From Armatimonadetes bacterium UBA5419 (lineage in GTDB: Bacteria > Armatimonadota > UBA10988), in NCBI GenBank assembly GCA_002409445.1, contig DHNJ01000247.1, positions 9,007-39,268 of the forward strand: DNA of 30,262 bases, given 5' to 3'. A model generated the notes under the pieces. The model was not told where the DNA came from. It ran no database searches and saw nothing but the letters and a program-made list of their open reading frames with translations. The stretch's first letter is position 1. Every line of letters begins with the position of its first letter. Below, piece after piece: positions 15,367-24,024 of this stretch. The translations under genes and the position numbers were made by a program.

Positions 15367-17681
15367 CGGGCTGGCGCTGGCTTGGTGCGCTGGTGCTCAT
15401 TGCCGCGCCGACGCTCGCGCAGCCCGTGCCGGTGCAGGTGGAGCGGACGGCGACCGGTTGGCAGCTGCTGCGTGGGGGCGAGCCGTACCGGGTGCTCGGG
15501 CTGGGTGGCGAGAGTCAGCTGGAGGTCGCTGCGCGGCTCGGTGCCAACTCGATCCGCACGTGGGGCGTCGAGGGACTCGGGGCCAAGCTCGACGTGGCGC
15601 ATGCGCTGGGCATGACGGTGACCGCGGGCATCTGGCTGGGTCACGTGGCGCACGGGTTCGACTGGCACGACGAGGCGGCGCTGGAGCGGCAGCGCGCGGC
15701 GGTGCGCGCGGCGATCGAGCAGTACCGCGACCATCCGGCGCTGCTGGCTTGGGGCCTGGGCAACGAGATGGAGATGGGCCAGGCCGAGGAGCCGGTCGTC
15801 TGGCAGGAGATTCAGCGGCTGGCGCAGCTGGCGCATGTGTTGGACCCGCACCACCCGACGATGACGGTCATCGCGGAGCTGGGCGGCGCGAAGCTAGCGG
15901 CGTTACAAGCCCACTGCCCGTCGATCGACATCGTCGGCATCAACAGCTACGCCGGCGCGCCGAGTGTGCCGCGGCGCTACGCCGAGCAGGGTGGCGACCG
16001 GCCGTACCTGCTGACCGAGTTTGGCCCGCCCGGGGTCTGGGAGGGCGGGCCGCGCACGCCGTGGGACGCGCCGGAGGAGCTGACCAGCGCCGAGAAGGTC
16101 GCCTGGTACGAGCGCTCGTATCGCGCCAACGTCCTCGACAACGCTGACACCTGCCTGGGTAGCTACGCGTTCCTTTGGGGCACGAAGCAGGAGGCCTCGG
16201 CGACGTGGTTTGGGCTGCTGCTCCCCGATGGCGCGCGGCTGGCGGCGACGGATGCGCTGAGCGAGTTCTGGACGGGCCGGCCAGTCGACGACCCGGTGCC
16301 GACGATCGAGCCGCTGGTGGCCGAGGGCCCGCGCGAGGGTGAGCCGGGGCATGAGGTGCGGGTGCGGCTAGTCGCGTCTGACCCGGCGGGCGGGCCGCTG
16401 CAGGTTGACTGGCTGCTATCCGGCGACCCAGCGACGGGCAACGCCGGTGGGGCGACTGAGGCGACGCCGCCGACCTACCCGCGATCGATTCTCGCCGCCG
16501 ACGAGACCGGCGCGACGGTGCGCCTGCCGGCGGCTGGCCGCTACCGGCTGTTCGCCTTCGTGCGCAACGGCCGCGGGGGCGCGGCCACGGCCAACCTCGC
16601 CCTCCACGGCGTGCCGCGCGCGGTCGCCACGGACCCGACCAAGGCGCTGCCGGTCCTGGCCGAAGGCGCGGCACCACAGCTGTGGGCGCCGACGGGTTAC
16701 ATGGGCACGACCGAGGCCATCGCCATGGACCCGGCCTGGACCGACCGGCCGCACGAGGGCGCGACGTGCCTGCGGGTGGCGTACGAGTCGGGCGAGGGCT
16801 GGGGCGGGGTCGTCTGGCAGCACCCGGCGAACGACTGGGGGCAGCAGGCGGGCGGCTGGGACCTGAGCGGGGCGAGCGCGCTGCGCTTCTGGGCGCGGGG
16901 CGAGCGAGGTGGCGAGGTCGTCACCTTCAGCTTCGGTACGCTGCGCGACACACCAGTGCGCGACACGGCTCACGGCGAGTTACAGGTCACGCTGACCCCG
17001 GAGTGGACCCAGTACACGATTGACGTGGCCGGCGCGGACCTGAGCCGCATCAAGTCGGGCTTCGCCTGGGTCGTCGCGGGGCAGGGGCGGCCAGTTGTCT
17101 TCTTCGTAGATGGAGTCGAGTGGGTCGGGCTGGACCAGGCCGGCGCGCCACCGCCCCTGCCAGAACTGACCCCGGCCCGCGCCGCGCAACTGCCCCTAGT
17201 GGTCTACGACGAGCCGGGCGGCGCGGCCGCGTGGGTGCCGTCGGGGTACATGGGCGACCACACGAGCCTGGTGCTCGATCCGGCGAGCACCGACGCACCG
17301 CACGGCGGGACGCACTGCCTGCGCGTCGACTACCGCGCGGTGGGCGGCTGGGCCGGTGTGGTCTGGCAGGACCCGGCGAACGATTGGCGCGGCGAGCAGG
17401 CTGGTGGCTGGGACCTGCGCGGGGCGCGCCGCCTCAGCTTCTGGGCGCGCGGGGCGGCGGGCGGCGAGCGCCTTACCGTACGTTTCGGCCTGACACAGAC
17501 GGGCGACTACCGCGACAGCGCGCAGGGCGAGCTGGCGGTGACGCTGACCGACGCGTGGCAACAGTTCAGCCTCGACGTCGCTGACCTGGACCTGAGCCGC
17601 GTCAAGACGGGCTTCTGCCTGGTGATCGCTGACGCGCCCGGGCCACTGACCGTCTATCTGGATGACGTCGTCTGGGAGTGA
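15363..17681 (+). CDS. Secreted GH2/Gas1-like TIM-barrel glycosidase with two C-terminal beta-sandwich repeats
   Basis: The 772-aa enzyme has a signal peptide (MTGWRWLGALVLIAAPTLAQ). Residues about 25-305 form a clan GH-A barrel of the GH2/Gas1-like type: ANSIRTWGVEG, IWLGHVAHGFDWHDE, the acid/base E135 in WGLGNEME, DIVGINSYAG, the nucleophile E219 in LLTEFGPPG, and SYAFLWGTKQE. An Ig-like domain follows at about 315-415. Two tandem modules of about 150 residues come next (438-590 and 620-772), each starting W-x-P-[ST]-G-Y-M-G and containing GVVWQxPANDW, AGGWDL and FWARG, consistent with a duplicated carbohydrate-binding sandwich. The GTG start overlaps the previous stop by four bases, and the next gene follows after 3 nt. 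A glucan- or mannan-type substrate is possible, but specificity is unknown. Confidence 0.9.
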   Translation: MTGWRWLGALVLIAAPTLAQPVPVQVERTATGWQLLRGGEPYRVLGLGGESQLEVAARLGANSIRTWGVEGLGAKLDVAHALGMTVTAGIWLGHVAHGFDWHDEAALERQRAAVRAAIEQYRDHPALLAWGLGNEMEMGQAEEPVVWQEIQRLAQLAHVLDPHHPTMTVIAELGGAKLAALQAHCPSIDIVGINSYAGAPSVPRRYAEQGGDRPYLLTEFGPPGVWEGGPRTPWDAPEELTSAEKVAWYERSYRANVLDNADTCLGSYAFLWGTKQEASATWFGLLLPDGARLAATDALSEFWTGRPVDDPVPTIEPLVAEGPREGEPGHEVRVRLVASDPAGGPLQVDWLLSGDPATGNAGGATEATPPTYPRSILAADETGATVRLPAAGRYRLFAFVRNGRGGAATANLALHGVPRAVATDPTKALPVLAEGAAPQLWAPTGYMGTTEAIAMDPAWTDRPHEGATCLRVAYESGEGWGGVVWQHPANDWGQQAGGWDLSGASALRFWARGERGGEVVTFSFGTLRDTPVRDTAHGELQVTLTPEWTQYTIDVAGADLSRIKSGFAWVVAGQGRPVVFFVDGVEWVGLDQAGAPPPLPELTPARAAQLPLVVYDEPGGAAAWVPSGYMGDHTSLVLDPASTDAPHGGTHCLRVDYRAVGGWAGVVWQDPANDWRGEQAGGWDLRGARRLSFWARGAAGGERLTVRFGLTQTGDYRDSAQGELAVTLTDAWQQFSLDVADLDLSRVKTGFCLVIADAPGPLTVYLDDVVWE

Positions 17682-17684
17682 ACG

Positions 17685-18788
17685 ATGGTGTTGGGCATGT
17701 GGCTGATATGCGCGGGTCTGGCTCTGCAGCCGGCGGCCGAACCGACGGCGAGCATCGTCGTTATCGGGCAGGATGACGCGGGCGACGCGGAGCGCATCAA
17801 CGCGGCGATCGAGGCGAGCCCGGAGGGTGCTGAGATCCTGCTACGCGGGCGCTTCTTGCTGACCGCGCCGGTGCGGCTGTTAGGCGACCGGGCCTACCGG
17901 GGCGACAGCCGCGCGGGGACCGTCCTGCGCCAGGCCGACGGTGCAGGGCTACCCGCGCTGATGGTCTCGGCGAGTTGGCTGAGCAACAGCGAATGGACCG
18001 ACCATCCGCTGGCGGTGCGGCATCTGCGTCTCGACGGCAACCGCGCGGGCAACCCCGACACGCCGACCGTCGGCCTGCTGTTGCGCGCCTGGCTGACGAC
18101 GGTGGAGGACGTCCATATCCGCGAATGCGGCAGCGACGGCATCCGGCTGACGAGCGTCGGCGCGGAGGGCGGCGGCCTGCGCAGTACGCAGGTCAACGGG
18201 CGCCTGCAGCACCTGTTCATCGACGGCAGCGGCCGCCACGGCATCTACGTCGAGGACCCGCAGAACCAGGTCACCGACTGGATCCTGGCGGACTCGTGGA
18301 TCGCGGGTTCGCGCGAGGACGGCATCCGGATGGAGAACGCCGCCGGCTGGATGGTCCAGCGCAACCATATCTACGGCGTCGGCCGGCACGCGATCGACGC
18401 GCAGCGCGCGTTCGGCACGGTTATCTCCGACAACTACATCGAGGGCTTCGGCGAGAGCCGGCAGCCCGGTACGTTCTATGGCTTGCGGGTCACGCTGCAG
18501 GGCGACTCGGCGAGCACGATCAGCGGCAACCGCATCTTCAACCACGGCGGCGAGCCGACTGAGGGCGCGGAGTACCGCTACCTCGGCGTCAGCGTCAACT
18601 ACGGGCACGGCGTGGCGACGATCAGTGGCAACGCCATCCGCGGCAGCGGCACGCCGCGTGGCGTGGGGCTGCGCTACACGACGGACGGCGAGCGGAGCAT
18701 GAAGGTCGTCAGCGTGGGCAACGTCGTCGAGTCGGTGGCGGTGCCGCGGCATGTGGGCGGCGACGTGGTGCTCGATGCGGGGCTGTAG
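17685..18788 (+). CDS. Secreted right-handed parallel beta-helix protein
   Basis: The 367-aa protein begins with a short signal peptide (about 1-18, MVLGMWLICAGLALQPAA). It then shows the N-terminal cap of pectate-lyase-like helices (DAERINAAIEASPEGAEILLRGRFLLTAPVRL), where such proteins place a phosphate- or polymer-facing first turn. Repeating coils follow: VRHLRLDGNRAG, VEDVHIRECGSDGIRLT, LQHLFIDGSGRHGIYVE, ILADSWIAGSREDGIRME, WMVQRNHIYGVGRHAID, VISDNYIEGFG and ISGNRIFNHGG. The G-I-x-V/D-G turns recur about every 22-25 residues. Such proteins act as polysaccharide lyases, hydrolases or epimerases, or as binding scaffolds; no set of catalytic residues could be named. Position three bases after a glycosidase gene suggests work on the same glycan. 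Confidence 0.85.
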   Translation: MVLGMWLICAGLALQPAAEPTASIVVIGQDDAGDAERINAAIEASPEGAEILLRGRFLLTAPVRLLGDRAYRGDSRAGTVLRQADGAGLPALMVSASWLSNSEWTDHPLAVRHLRLDGNRAGNPDTPTVGLLLRAWLTTVEDVHIRECGSDGIRLTSVGAEGGGLRSTQVNGRLQHLFIDGSGRHGIYVEDPQNQVTDWILADSWIAGSREDGIRMENAAGWMVQRNHIYGVGRHAIDAQRAFGTVISDNYIEGFGESRQPGTFYGLRVTLQGDSASTISGNRIFNHGGEPTEGAEYRYLGVSVNYGHGVATISGNAIRGSGTPRGVGLRYTTDGERSMKVVSVGNVVESVAVPRHVGGDVVLDAGL

Positions 18789-18791
18789 CGC

Positions 18792-19592
18792 GTGGTCTAC
18801 CGCGAGGCGGCGCTAACCGACGACGACACGGCCGCGCTGCTGGAGTTCTACGGCGGTTGCTTTGGCGCGACGGCGGGGCTGGCGGGCCGGGTGCTTGTCC
18901 ATCGGTGGGCCGTTGCGGGCGGCGAGGTGCATCGGTTTGCCGTCGACGGGGCGACGATGCCAGGCTGGAGGCCGCTGGGCGACGTTGACTGGACCTGGCA
19001 GGCAGAGGACCGCGATGGGGGCCTGGTTGGCGAGTATGCGGACGAGTCGGGGGCGTGGGCCCTGAGCGGGGCGGCTTGGCTGCCGCCGGCTGATGGCGAG
19101 CCGGATGACGTGCAGCTCGTGCCGCCGGACCCGACGTGGCCGGACCAGGCGGCGACGCTGATCGCGGAGCTAGGCGCGATCGTGCCGGCCGGCTTGGTCC
19201 GGCGCTGGGAGCACCACGGCAGCACGGCGGTGCCCGACCTGCCCGCCAAGCCGGTGCTCGACCTGCTGGCCGAGGTGGAGGACGAGGCGGCTGCGCGGCA
19301 GGCGTTGGTGCCGGCGCTGTGTGGGCGGGAGGTCGAGTACTGGCGCCAGGACGGCGCGGCGACGTATGTCGGGCGCTGGCGTTGGGGTGGGCGGCGGCGT
19401 TACCATCTGCACGTGGCCGCGGTCGGCGACCCGATCTGGGCCGGGCTGACGTTCCGCGACCGCCTGCGCGCCGACGCGGCGCTGCGGCGCGAGTACGCGG
19501 CGCTCAAGGCCGACCTCGCGGCGACGCTGGGCGCCGATCGCGAGCGCTACACGCTAGCCAAAGGCGAGTTCGTCGCCCGCTACTCGGCCTAG
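18792..19592 (+). CDS. GrpB-family (UPF0157) nucleotidyltransferase-fold protein with extra N-terminal domain
   Basis: The C-terminal half (about 107-266) is a GrpB/UPF0157 domain, a nucleotidyltransferase-like fold of uncertain function: PDPTWPDQ, then HHGSTAVPDLPAKPVLDLL (141-159), where G143-S144 and D157 fit the fold's active-site positions, and HLHV at 205-208 with LAKGEFVARY at the end. The first about 105 residues are unusual. They are acidic and Trp-rich (DVDWTWQAEDRDGG, GAWALSGAAWLPP) and match no domain I know. Typical GrpB proteins are about 170 aa, so this is a fusion. The GTG start at 18792 lies 3 nt after the preceding stop. As last gene of the glycosidase operon it may be only a passenger. 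Its stop shares CTAG with the convergent gene. Confidence 0.85.
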   Translation: MVYREAALTDDDTAALLEFYGGCFGATAGLAGRVLVHRWAVAGGEVHRFAVDGATMPGWRPLGDVDWTWQAEDRDGGLVGEYADESGAWALSGAAWLPPADGEPDDVQLVPPDPTWPDQAATLIAELGAIVPAGLVRRWEHHGSTAVPDLPAKPVLDLLAEVEDEAAARQALVPALCGREVEYWRQDGAATYVGRWRWGGRRRYHLHVAAVGDPIWAGLTFRDRLRADAALRREYAALKADLAATLGADRERYTLAKGEFVARYSA

Positions 19593-22462
19593 CCGCCTGG
19601 GCCGAAGACCTCGACCTCGCGCAGCCAGACGCGGTCACCGCCCGGCTCCCAGTCGATGATCTCGGTCGCGACACGATCCGCGACGAAGCCCATCGTCGAG
19701 CGTAGGAAGCGCAGCCGCAGCCGGTCGGTGGTCTCCGCCGGCCACTCGACGACGGCGATGTTCTGGTCGCGGTACCAGGTGCTGACCAGCGAGTTGGCGC
19801 TGACGGCCGGGTCGCTCGGTGGTAGGTCCATCGCGTAGCGGCCGACCGTCCGCCAACCGGCGCCGTCGGGCACCTGGACCTCGAACTCGACGAGCGCGCA
19901 GTGCGGGTTATCGGCGCGGCTGGAGTAGACCACGACGCGGTCGAGACTTTGGGGCTGGGCCCAGGTCAGCTCAAGCGTCTCGGGTTGCGTCAGTTCACCG
20001 CTCCAGAGCGCGCCCCACGGCGTCGAGGGGTGGACGTTCTCGATGACGTCGTTGGTCAGCGTGGCCAGGTCGTTCTCGGTCGCGCCGGAGTAGGCCAGGG
20101 TCGCGCTGGGCGCCAGGTTCGGGCCCCAGGTCGGGGCGACCAGCTGCACCGTCGCGGCCTCAGGCAGGGTTAGGTAGACCGGCAACGGCGTGGTCGGCAC
20201 CGTCAGCACGCCGCCTGCGGCGGTCAGCTCGCTTTGGTTGCCCCACGAGTCGGTCAGCGTGGGGCTGGTTGCGCCGGCGAGGGTAAGCTGTGCTGGCTGG
20301 TCCTCGGTGCCCAGGGCGCGGAGCGTGACCACCTGCCGGCCGTCGGCGGCGTCCACATGCCGCGTGACCCACCAGAGCCGCTGGGCGAGGGTGCCAGCGT
20401 CGAGGCGCTCGGCAAAGGTCGCACCGGCCAGAACGCCGGTGCGCGTGCGCAGCGCGAGCGCGGCGGGGTGGGGCCCGCTACTGGACCAGAGGTAGGTCGG
20501 CACGTCGTGGTAACCGCCCTCGTTGACGTAGTAGTGCCAGTTGTGCTCGTTCGGCACGCCGAGGCTGTCGAGCACGTCGCGCTCGAGGGTGACGCGTGCC
20601 GCTTGCACGCCGCCGAGGAAGGTGCGCGCGCGGACGCCACCGGTGGCGCGTTCGGTCTGCCAGATGGGCCGGTCGCCGAGGCCCGCGTCGGCCATCATCC
20701 GCCGCAGTTCGCCGTACTTCCAGGCCCAGTGGTCCGGGTCGATGCTCTCGTTGCCCTCGTAGCTGTGGGTGGTGATGATGTCGAGGGCGGCGCCGGCGCC
20801 GGTGGCGAAGAACCGCTCGTGCCAATCAAGGATGAGTCCGCAGACCGTTGGCCCGAGCACCAGCGCGTCGGGGTCGACCTCGCGGATGACCTCGGCGACG
20901 GGCACCAGCAGTTCGGCGTACTCCTCGGGCGTGAAGCCGAAGTTTGGTTCGTTGATGACCTCCCAGTACTTCACGCGCCCGCGGAAGCGTTCGACCGCCT
21001 CGCGCACGCGGCCCAGTTCGGCGTGCTCCCGGTTCTCGAGCTGGACCATCAGCACCAGCCCGAGCCGCTCGGCATCCTCGACGCACTGCTCGACGGTGTC
21101 CAGGTCGCCGATGTGGACGCGGTGCATGCCCTGACCACACCAGGCGGTGCGGTCGAGGTCGTTCCAGAACTTGCTCTCGACGACGTCATCGGCGTCGGGT
21201 AGGCCGGGCCAGTTCGGTGTGTAGGCGACGTGGCCGGCGTGAGCGTCCAGCAGCTCGTCGCCGTCGCGCAGGCTGACAATCGCCTGGTACCAGCCGTAGG
21301 CCGGCAGGTCGACGGTGCCCAGCGGCAAGCTGATCGCCTCGCGGCCGCCGAGGTCCAGGTCGAGCTGCCCGCCACCAACCGGCTGGCGGTAGTAGTCGAC
21401 CACCTCCCAGCGCACGTTGACCTGCGCTACGCGGCGGTTACCAGCGGCCAGATCGAGGCGGACCTCGGCGCGCGGCTCGGTGACCAGGCCGTGTGGCGCG
21501 CCGACGAAGACCTTGGGCAGCAGGCCAAACCGGCGGGTGTCGAAGACGTCAATGTTCTCGGCATCGAGCGCCACGGCGCTGAGCGGCACGGCGACCACAC
21601 GCTTGTTCTCGCGGTCGGTGATGAAGGCGGTCTGGCCCGCGACCGCAACGGCCGGATGGTTGTGGATCGGGCCGATCCAGGTGCGGTTCCAAGCCTCGCG
21701 GCCGCGCCAGCCGACGACGGTCTGCCCGTCAGCCAGCAGGCGGTACAGTGCGCCGTAGTCACCCAATGACCAGTACAGATCGCCGCTCGCTTGGTCCACG
21801 TCGAAGGCCGCCCAGAGCCGGCCGGCGGGTTGGCTTAGGTTGCTGTTGCCGCTGCCGTGGTAGGCGACCAGGGCGCCGTCGGCACTGATCTGGTAGACCA
21901 GGTTCTCGGCTCCGGCGAAAGCGTACGCGGTGCCGTCGGCGCGCACGCGGAGCGCGTCGAAACGGCCCTCGGCCGGCCAGGCGGCCCATTCTAGCGGCTC
22001 GGCGGTGAGCGCGGGCAGGCGGTAGCGGAGGCTGTTCTCTTGCTGGTCGGCCAGCGCGTAGAGCCAGTCAACGCCGTCGACCGTCGCCAGCGCCACAGCA
22101 CGCGCGGCCTGCGGGAGATTGGTCAGCTGCCACGAGTCGGCGCCGGCGGTGCGGGTGGCCAGCTGGTTGTGGCCGCCGCGCCAGAGGTACAGGTTGCCGG
22201 CGCTGTCGCGCAGGGCACCGCTCTGTTCACCGAGGGGCGCCATTTCAGCGGGGGCCGGCAGGTCGGCGAGGATTGTGCCGTCGGCGCTGAGCTCGACGAC
22301 GGCCGCCTCGTCACCGCGCTGATCGATGACCAAGACGGTGCCGGTCGGTGTGGCCGAGATGGCGACAGGGGTATTGAGGGTATCAACGCCGAGGAGGTCG
22401 GGGGTCTGGGCGGTGGCGGCAAGCGCGAGCAGCAGGAGGACGGTGGCCAGGGCGTAACGCAT
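19589..22462 (-). CDS. Secreted beta-propeller/clan GH-A glycosidase with C-terminal discoidin-like domain
   Basis: This 957-aa enzyme starts with a signal peptide (MRYALATVLLLLALAATAQ). Residues about 22-300 form repeating strand-rich units of a beta-propeller (NTPVAISATPTGTVLVIDQRG; SADGALVAYHG). A sandwich domain follows at about 320-410. A GH39/GH5-like barrel occupies about 425-700, with the acid/base E505 in WEVINEPN and the nucleophile E604 in IWQTERATGG, 99 residues apart as in clan GH-A. Residues about 780-957 resemble an F5/8 type C (CBM32-like) carbohydrate-binding domain (NLAPSATLAYSG; LDRVVVYSSRADNPHCALVEFEV; LREVEVFG). The combination of propeller and glycosidase is notable. Substrate is unknown. 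The gene lies 66 nt downstream of galT on the same strand and converges with the GrpB gene, overlapping it by 4 bp. Confidence 0.87.
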   Translation of the reverse strand: MRYALATVLLLLALAATAQTPDLLGVDTLNTPVAISATPTGTVLVIDQRGDEAAVVELSADGTILADLPAPAEMAPLGEQSGALRDSAGNLYLWRGGHNQLATRTAGADSWQLTNLPQAARAVALATVDGVDWLYALADQQENSLRYRLPALTAEPLEWAAWPAEGRFDALRVRADGTAYAFAGAENLVYQISADGALVAYHGSGNSNLSQPAGRLWAAFDVDQASGDLYWSLGDYGALYRLLADGQTVVGWRGREAWNRTWIGPIHNHPAVAVAGQTAFITDRENKRVVAVPLSAVALDAENIDVFDTRRFGLLPKVFVGAPHGLVTEPRAEVRLDLAAGNRRVAQVNVRWEVVDYYRQPVGGGQLDLDLGGREAISLPLGTVDLPAYGWYQAIVSLRDGDELLDAHAGHVAYTPNWPGLPDADDVVESKFWNDLDRTAWCGQGMHRVHIGDLDTVEQCVEDAERLGLVLMVQLENREHAELGRVREAVERFRGRVKYWEVINEPNFGFTPEEYAELLVPVAEVIREVDPDALVLGPTVCGLILDWHERFFATGAGAALDIITTHSYEGNESIDPDHWAWKYGELRRMMADAGLGDRPIWQTERATGGVRARTFLGGVQAARVTLERDVLDSLGVPNEHNWHYYVNEGGYHDVPTYLWSSSGPHPAALALRTRTGVLAGATFAERLDAGTLAQRLWWVTRHVDAADGRQVVTLRALGTEDQPAQLTLAGATSPTLTDSWGNQSELTAAGGVLTVPTTPLPVYLTLPEAATVQLVAPTWGPNLAPSATLAYSGATENDLATLTNDVIENVHPSTPWGALWSGELTQPETLELTWAQPQSLDRVVVYSSRADNPHCALVEFEVQVPDGAGWRTVGRYAMDLPPSDPAVSANSLVSTWYRDQNIAVVEWPAETTDRLRLRFLRSTMGFVADRVATEIIDWEPGGDRVWLREVEVFGPGG

Positions 22463-22482
22463 CGAGGTCTCCGAGTTTGGTC

Positions 22483-22488
22483 AGTATA
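22483..22488 (-). promoter_or_regulatory. Possible -10 element for the propeller-glycosidase gene
   Basis: TATACT on the minus strand (5 of 6 matches to the -10 consensus) sits about 20 nt before the ATG at 22462, in the AT-richest part of the 66-nt gap after galT. The region 17 nt upstream (AAGGAG) is a poor -35. If used, the leader would be about 13 nt long. The gene may instead be read through from galT. Confidence 0.33.
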
Positions 22489-22528
22489 GAACAACCAGAC
22501 CGCTGCTCCTTCTCCGCGTGCTTGGTAC

Positions 22529-23575
22529 CTAGCCGCGCCAACGGTAGTGCAGTGGATCCTGTTCGCACAGACGGGCCGCGGCGTGCTCGGGGGTCAGGTC
22601 GCGTTGGGCCTCGGCGAGCATCTCGTAGCCGACCATGAACTTCTTGACCGTCGCGCTGCGCAACAGGGGTGGGTAGTAATGTGCGTGCAGCCACCAGTGG
22701 CTCTGGTCGCCCTCGGTCGCGGGCGCGCCGTGCCAGCCCATGGAGTAGGGGAAGGACGTCTCGAAGAGATTGTCGTAACGGCTCAGCAGTTCACGCATGA
22801 TCTTGGACAGCGAGTGGCGCTGGTCCTCGCTCAGTTCAGGCAGATGGGTAACCTGCTGCTTGGGCAACAGGAGCACTTCGAACGGCCAGACTGCCCACCA
22901 CGGCACGAGACCGACCCAGTGCGCGCTCTCGACGACCAGGCGCTCGCCGCTGGCCAGCTCGGCCGCGAGGTAATCACCGAGCAGCGGCTGGCCGTGCTTG
23001 GCGAGGTAGTCGCGTTGGTGCTGATCCTCTTTGAGGATCTCGTTGGGCAGCGACGAGCTGGCCCAGATCTGCCCGTGGGGGTGCGGATTCGAGCAGCCCA
23101 TGACCGCGCCCTTGTTCTCGAAGACCTGGACCCAGGCGTAGGTCTCGCGCAGTTCGGCGACCTGCGCGGCCCACAGGTCGACGACGCCGCGGATGGCGGG
23201 CAGCTCGAGCTCGGGCAGGCTGAGGTCGTGGCGTGGGGAGAAGCAGATCACACGACAGGTGCCGGCGACCGCTTCGGCTGCGAGCAAGTCCCCGTCGGCG
23301 TGGCCCACAGCGGGAGCGTTGGGCATCAGCGCGGCGAAGTCGTTGGTAAAGACGAACGTCGAGTCGTAAGGCGGATTGGTCAGGCCGCCGGCGCGTTCGT
23401 TGCCGGGGCAGAGGTAGCACTGCGGGTCGTAGGCCGGACGCCGTTCGGCGGCGACGCGTTCGTGCTGGCCCTGCCAGGGGCGCTTGGTGCGGTGGGGCGA
23501 GACCAGCACCCAGTCGCCGGTCAGCGCGTTGCGGCGACGATGGGGATGCTCGGCGGGATCGAACTGCATTTCCAT
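22529..23575 (-). CDS. galT: Galactose-1-phosphate uridylyltransferase GalT
   Basis: GalT exchanges UMP between UDP-glucose and galactose-1-phosphate in the Leloir pathway. Length (348 aa) is standard. The N-terminal zinc pair C53-C56 (CYLCPGN) and H116 are present. The nucleophile lies in NPHPHGQIW (H165-P-H167, with H167 the histidine uridylylated in the family). The C-terminal half has WWAVWPFEVLLLP, the usual stretch WWLHAHYYPPLLRS and the end motif KKFMVGYEML. ATG at 23575 has GAGG 7 nt upstream; a second ATG two codons later is an alternative. It is divergent from the acyl carrier protein gene. The other Leloir genes (galK, galE) are not in the window. It is followed by a glycosidase gene, which fits a role in using released galactose. 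Confidence 0.97.
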   Translation of the reverse strand: MEMQFDPAEHPHRRRNALTGDWVLVSPHRTKRPWQGQHERVAAERRPAYDPQCYLCPGNERAGGLTNPPYDSTFVFTNDFAALMPNAPAVGHADGDLLAAEAVAGTCRVICFSPRHDLSLPELELPAIRGVVDLWAAQVAELRETYAWVQVFENKGAVMGCSNPHPHGQIWASSSLPNEILKEDQHQRDYLAKHGQPLLGDYLAAELASGERLVVESAHWVGLVPWWAVWPFEVLLLPKQQVTHLPELSEDQRHSLSKIMRELLSRYDNLFETSFPYSMGWHGAPATEGDQSHWWLHAHYYPPLLRSATVKKFMVGYEMLAEAQRDLTPEHAAARLCEQDPLHYRWRG

Positions 23576-23639
23576 GCGGGTGCCTCACGCGCATGGTAGC
23601 ACGCGCCCGCGATTGCTGGCAGGTGGGTTCAGCGTTGGC

Positions 23640-23668
23640 TTGACAGTGCGGAGTCGCTCCATTAGACT
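23640..23668 (+). promoter_or_regulatory. Sigma-70 promoter of the acyl carrier protein operon
   Basis: TTGACA (23640-23645, exact consensus) is followed by a 17-nt spacer and TAGACT (23663-23668, 4 of 6). Transcription would begin about 23675, giving a leader near 40 nt before the ATG at 23715. It is the best-matching promoter in the window and lies in the divergent gap with galT. Confidence 0.75.
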
Positions 23669-23714
23669 CGCGGATGGTCCGCTGCCGCCCCGCGCACGGG
23701 CTGGGAGCTTGTGC

Positions 23715-24023
23715 ATGGATATCAAGGCCGAGATCATCCGCATTATCGCGGGCTATAAGGAGGTAGATCCCTCGGAAGTGAAGCCGGAGAGTACCTTCGA
23801 AGACCTCGGGATCGACAGCCTTGACGCGATCGATATCATGTTCGAGATCGAGGAGAAGCTCGGGCTTCAGATTCCGCCCGATGCGCTCGACTTGAACACC
23901 GCGCGTAGCGTCGCCGATATACTGGAAGTCACGGACCGCCTCACGGCCGAGCTGGGCGATCAGTTGGACCTCGCCCCCGAGCCGACCGCGGCGGACGCCG
24001 ACAAAGACAAGGACCAGGATTAG
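23715..24023 (+). CDS. acpP: Acyl carrier protein
   Basis: The 102-aa protein carries growing acyl chains on a 4'-phosphopantetheine arm during fatty-acid synthesis. The attachment serine is S35 in GIDSLDAIDIMFEIEEKLG, with the usual acidic helix II. The first about 80 residues are a complete ACP (EDLGIDSL, IPPDALDLNTARSVADILEV). About 20 further residues form an unusual acidic, Asp/Lys-rich tail (AADADKDKDQD). ATG at 23715 is set by the fold and GGGAG about 10 nt upstream; the reading frame stays open upstream but that part is noncoding. It is followed after 42 nt by fabF, which acts on acyl-ACP, so this is probably the fatty-acid ACP. A role in another pathway, such as lipid A-like or polyketide synthesis, is less likely but not excluded. 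Confidence 0.92.
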   Translation: MDIKAEIIRIIAGYKEVDPSEVKPESTFEDLGIDSLDAIDIMFEIEEKLGLQIPPDALDLNTARSVADILEVTDRLTAELGDQLDLAPEPTAADADKDKDQD

Positions 24024-24024
24024 A

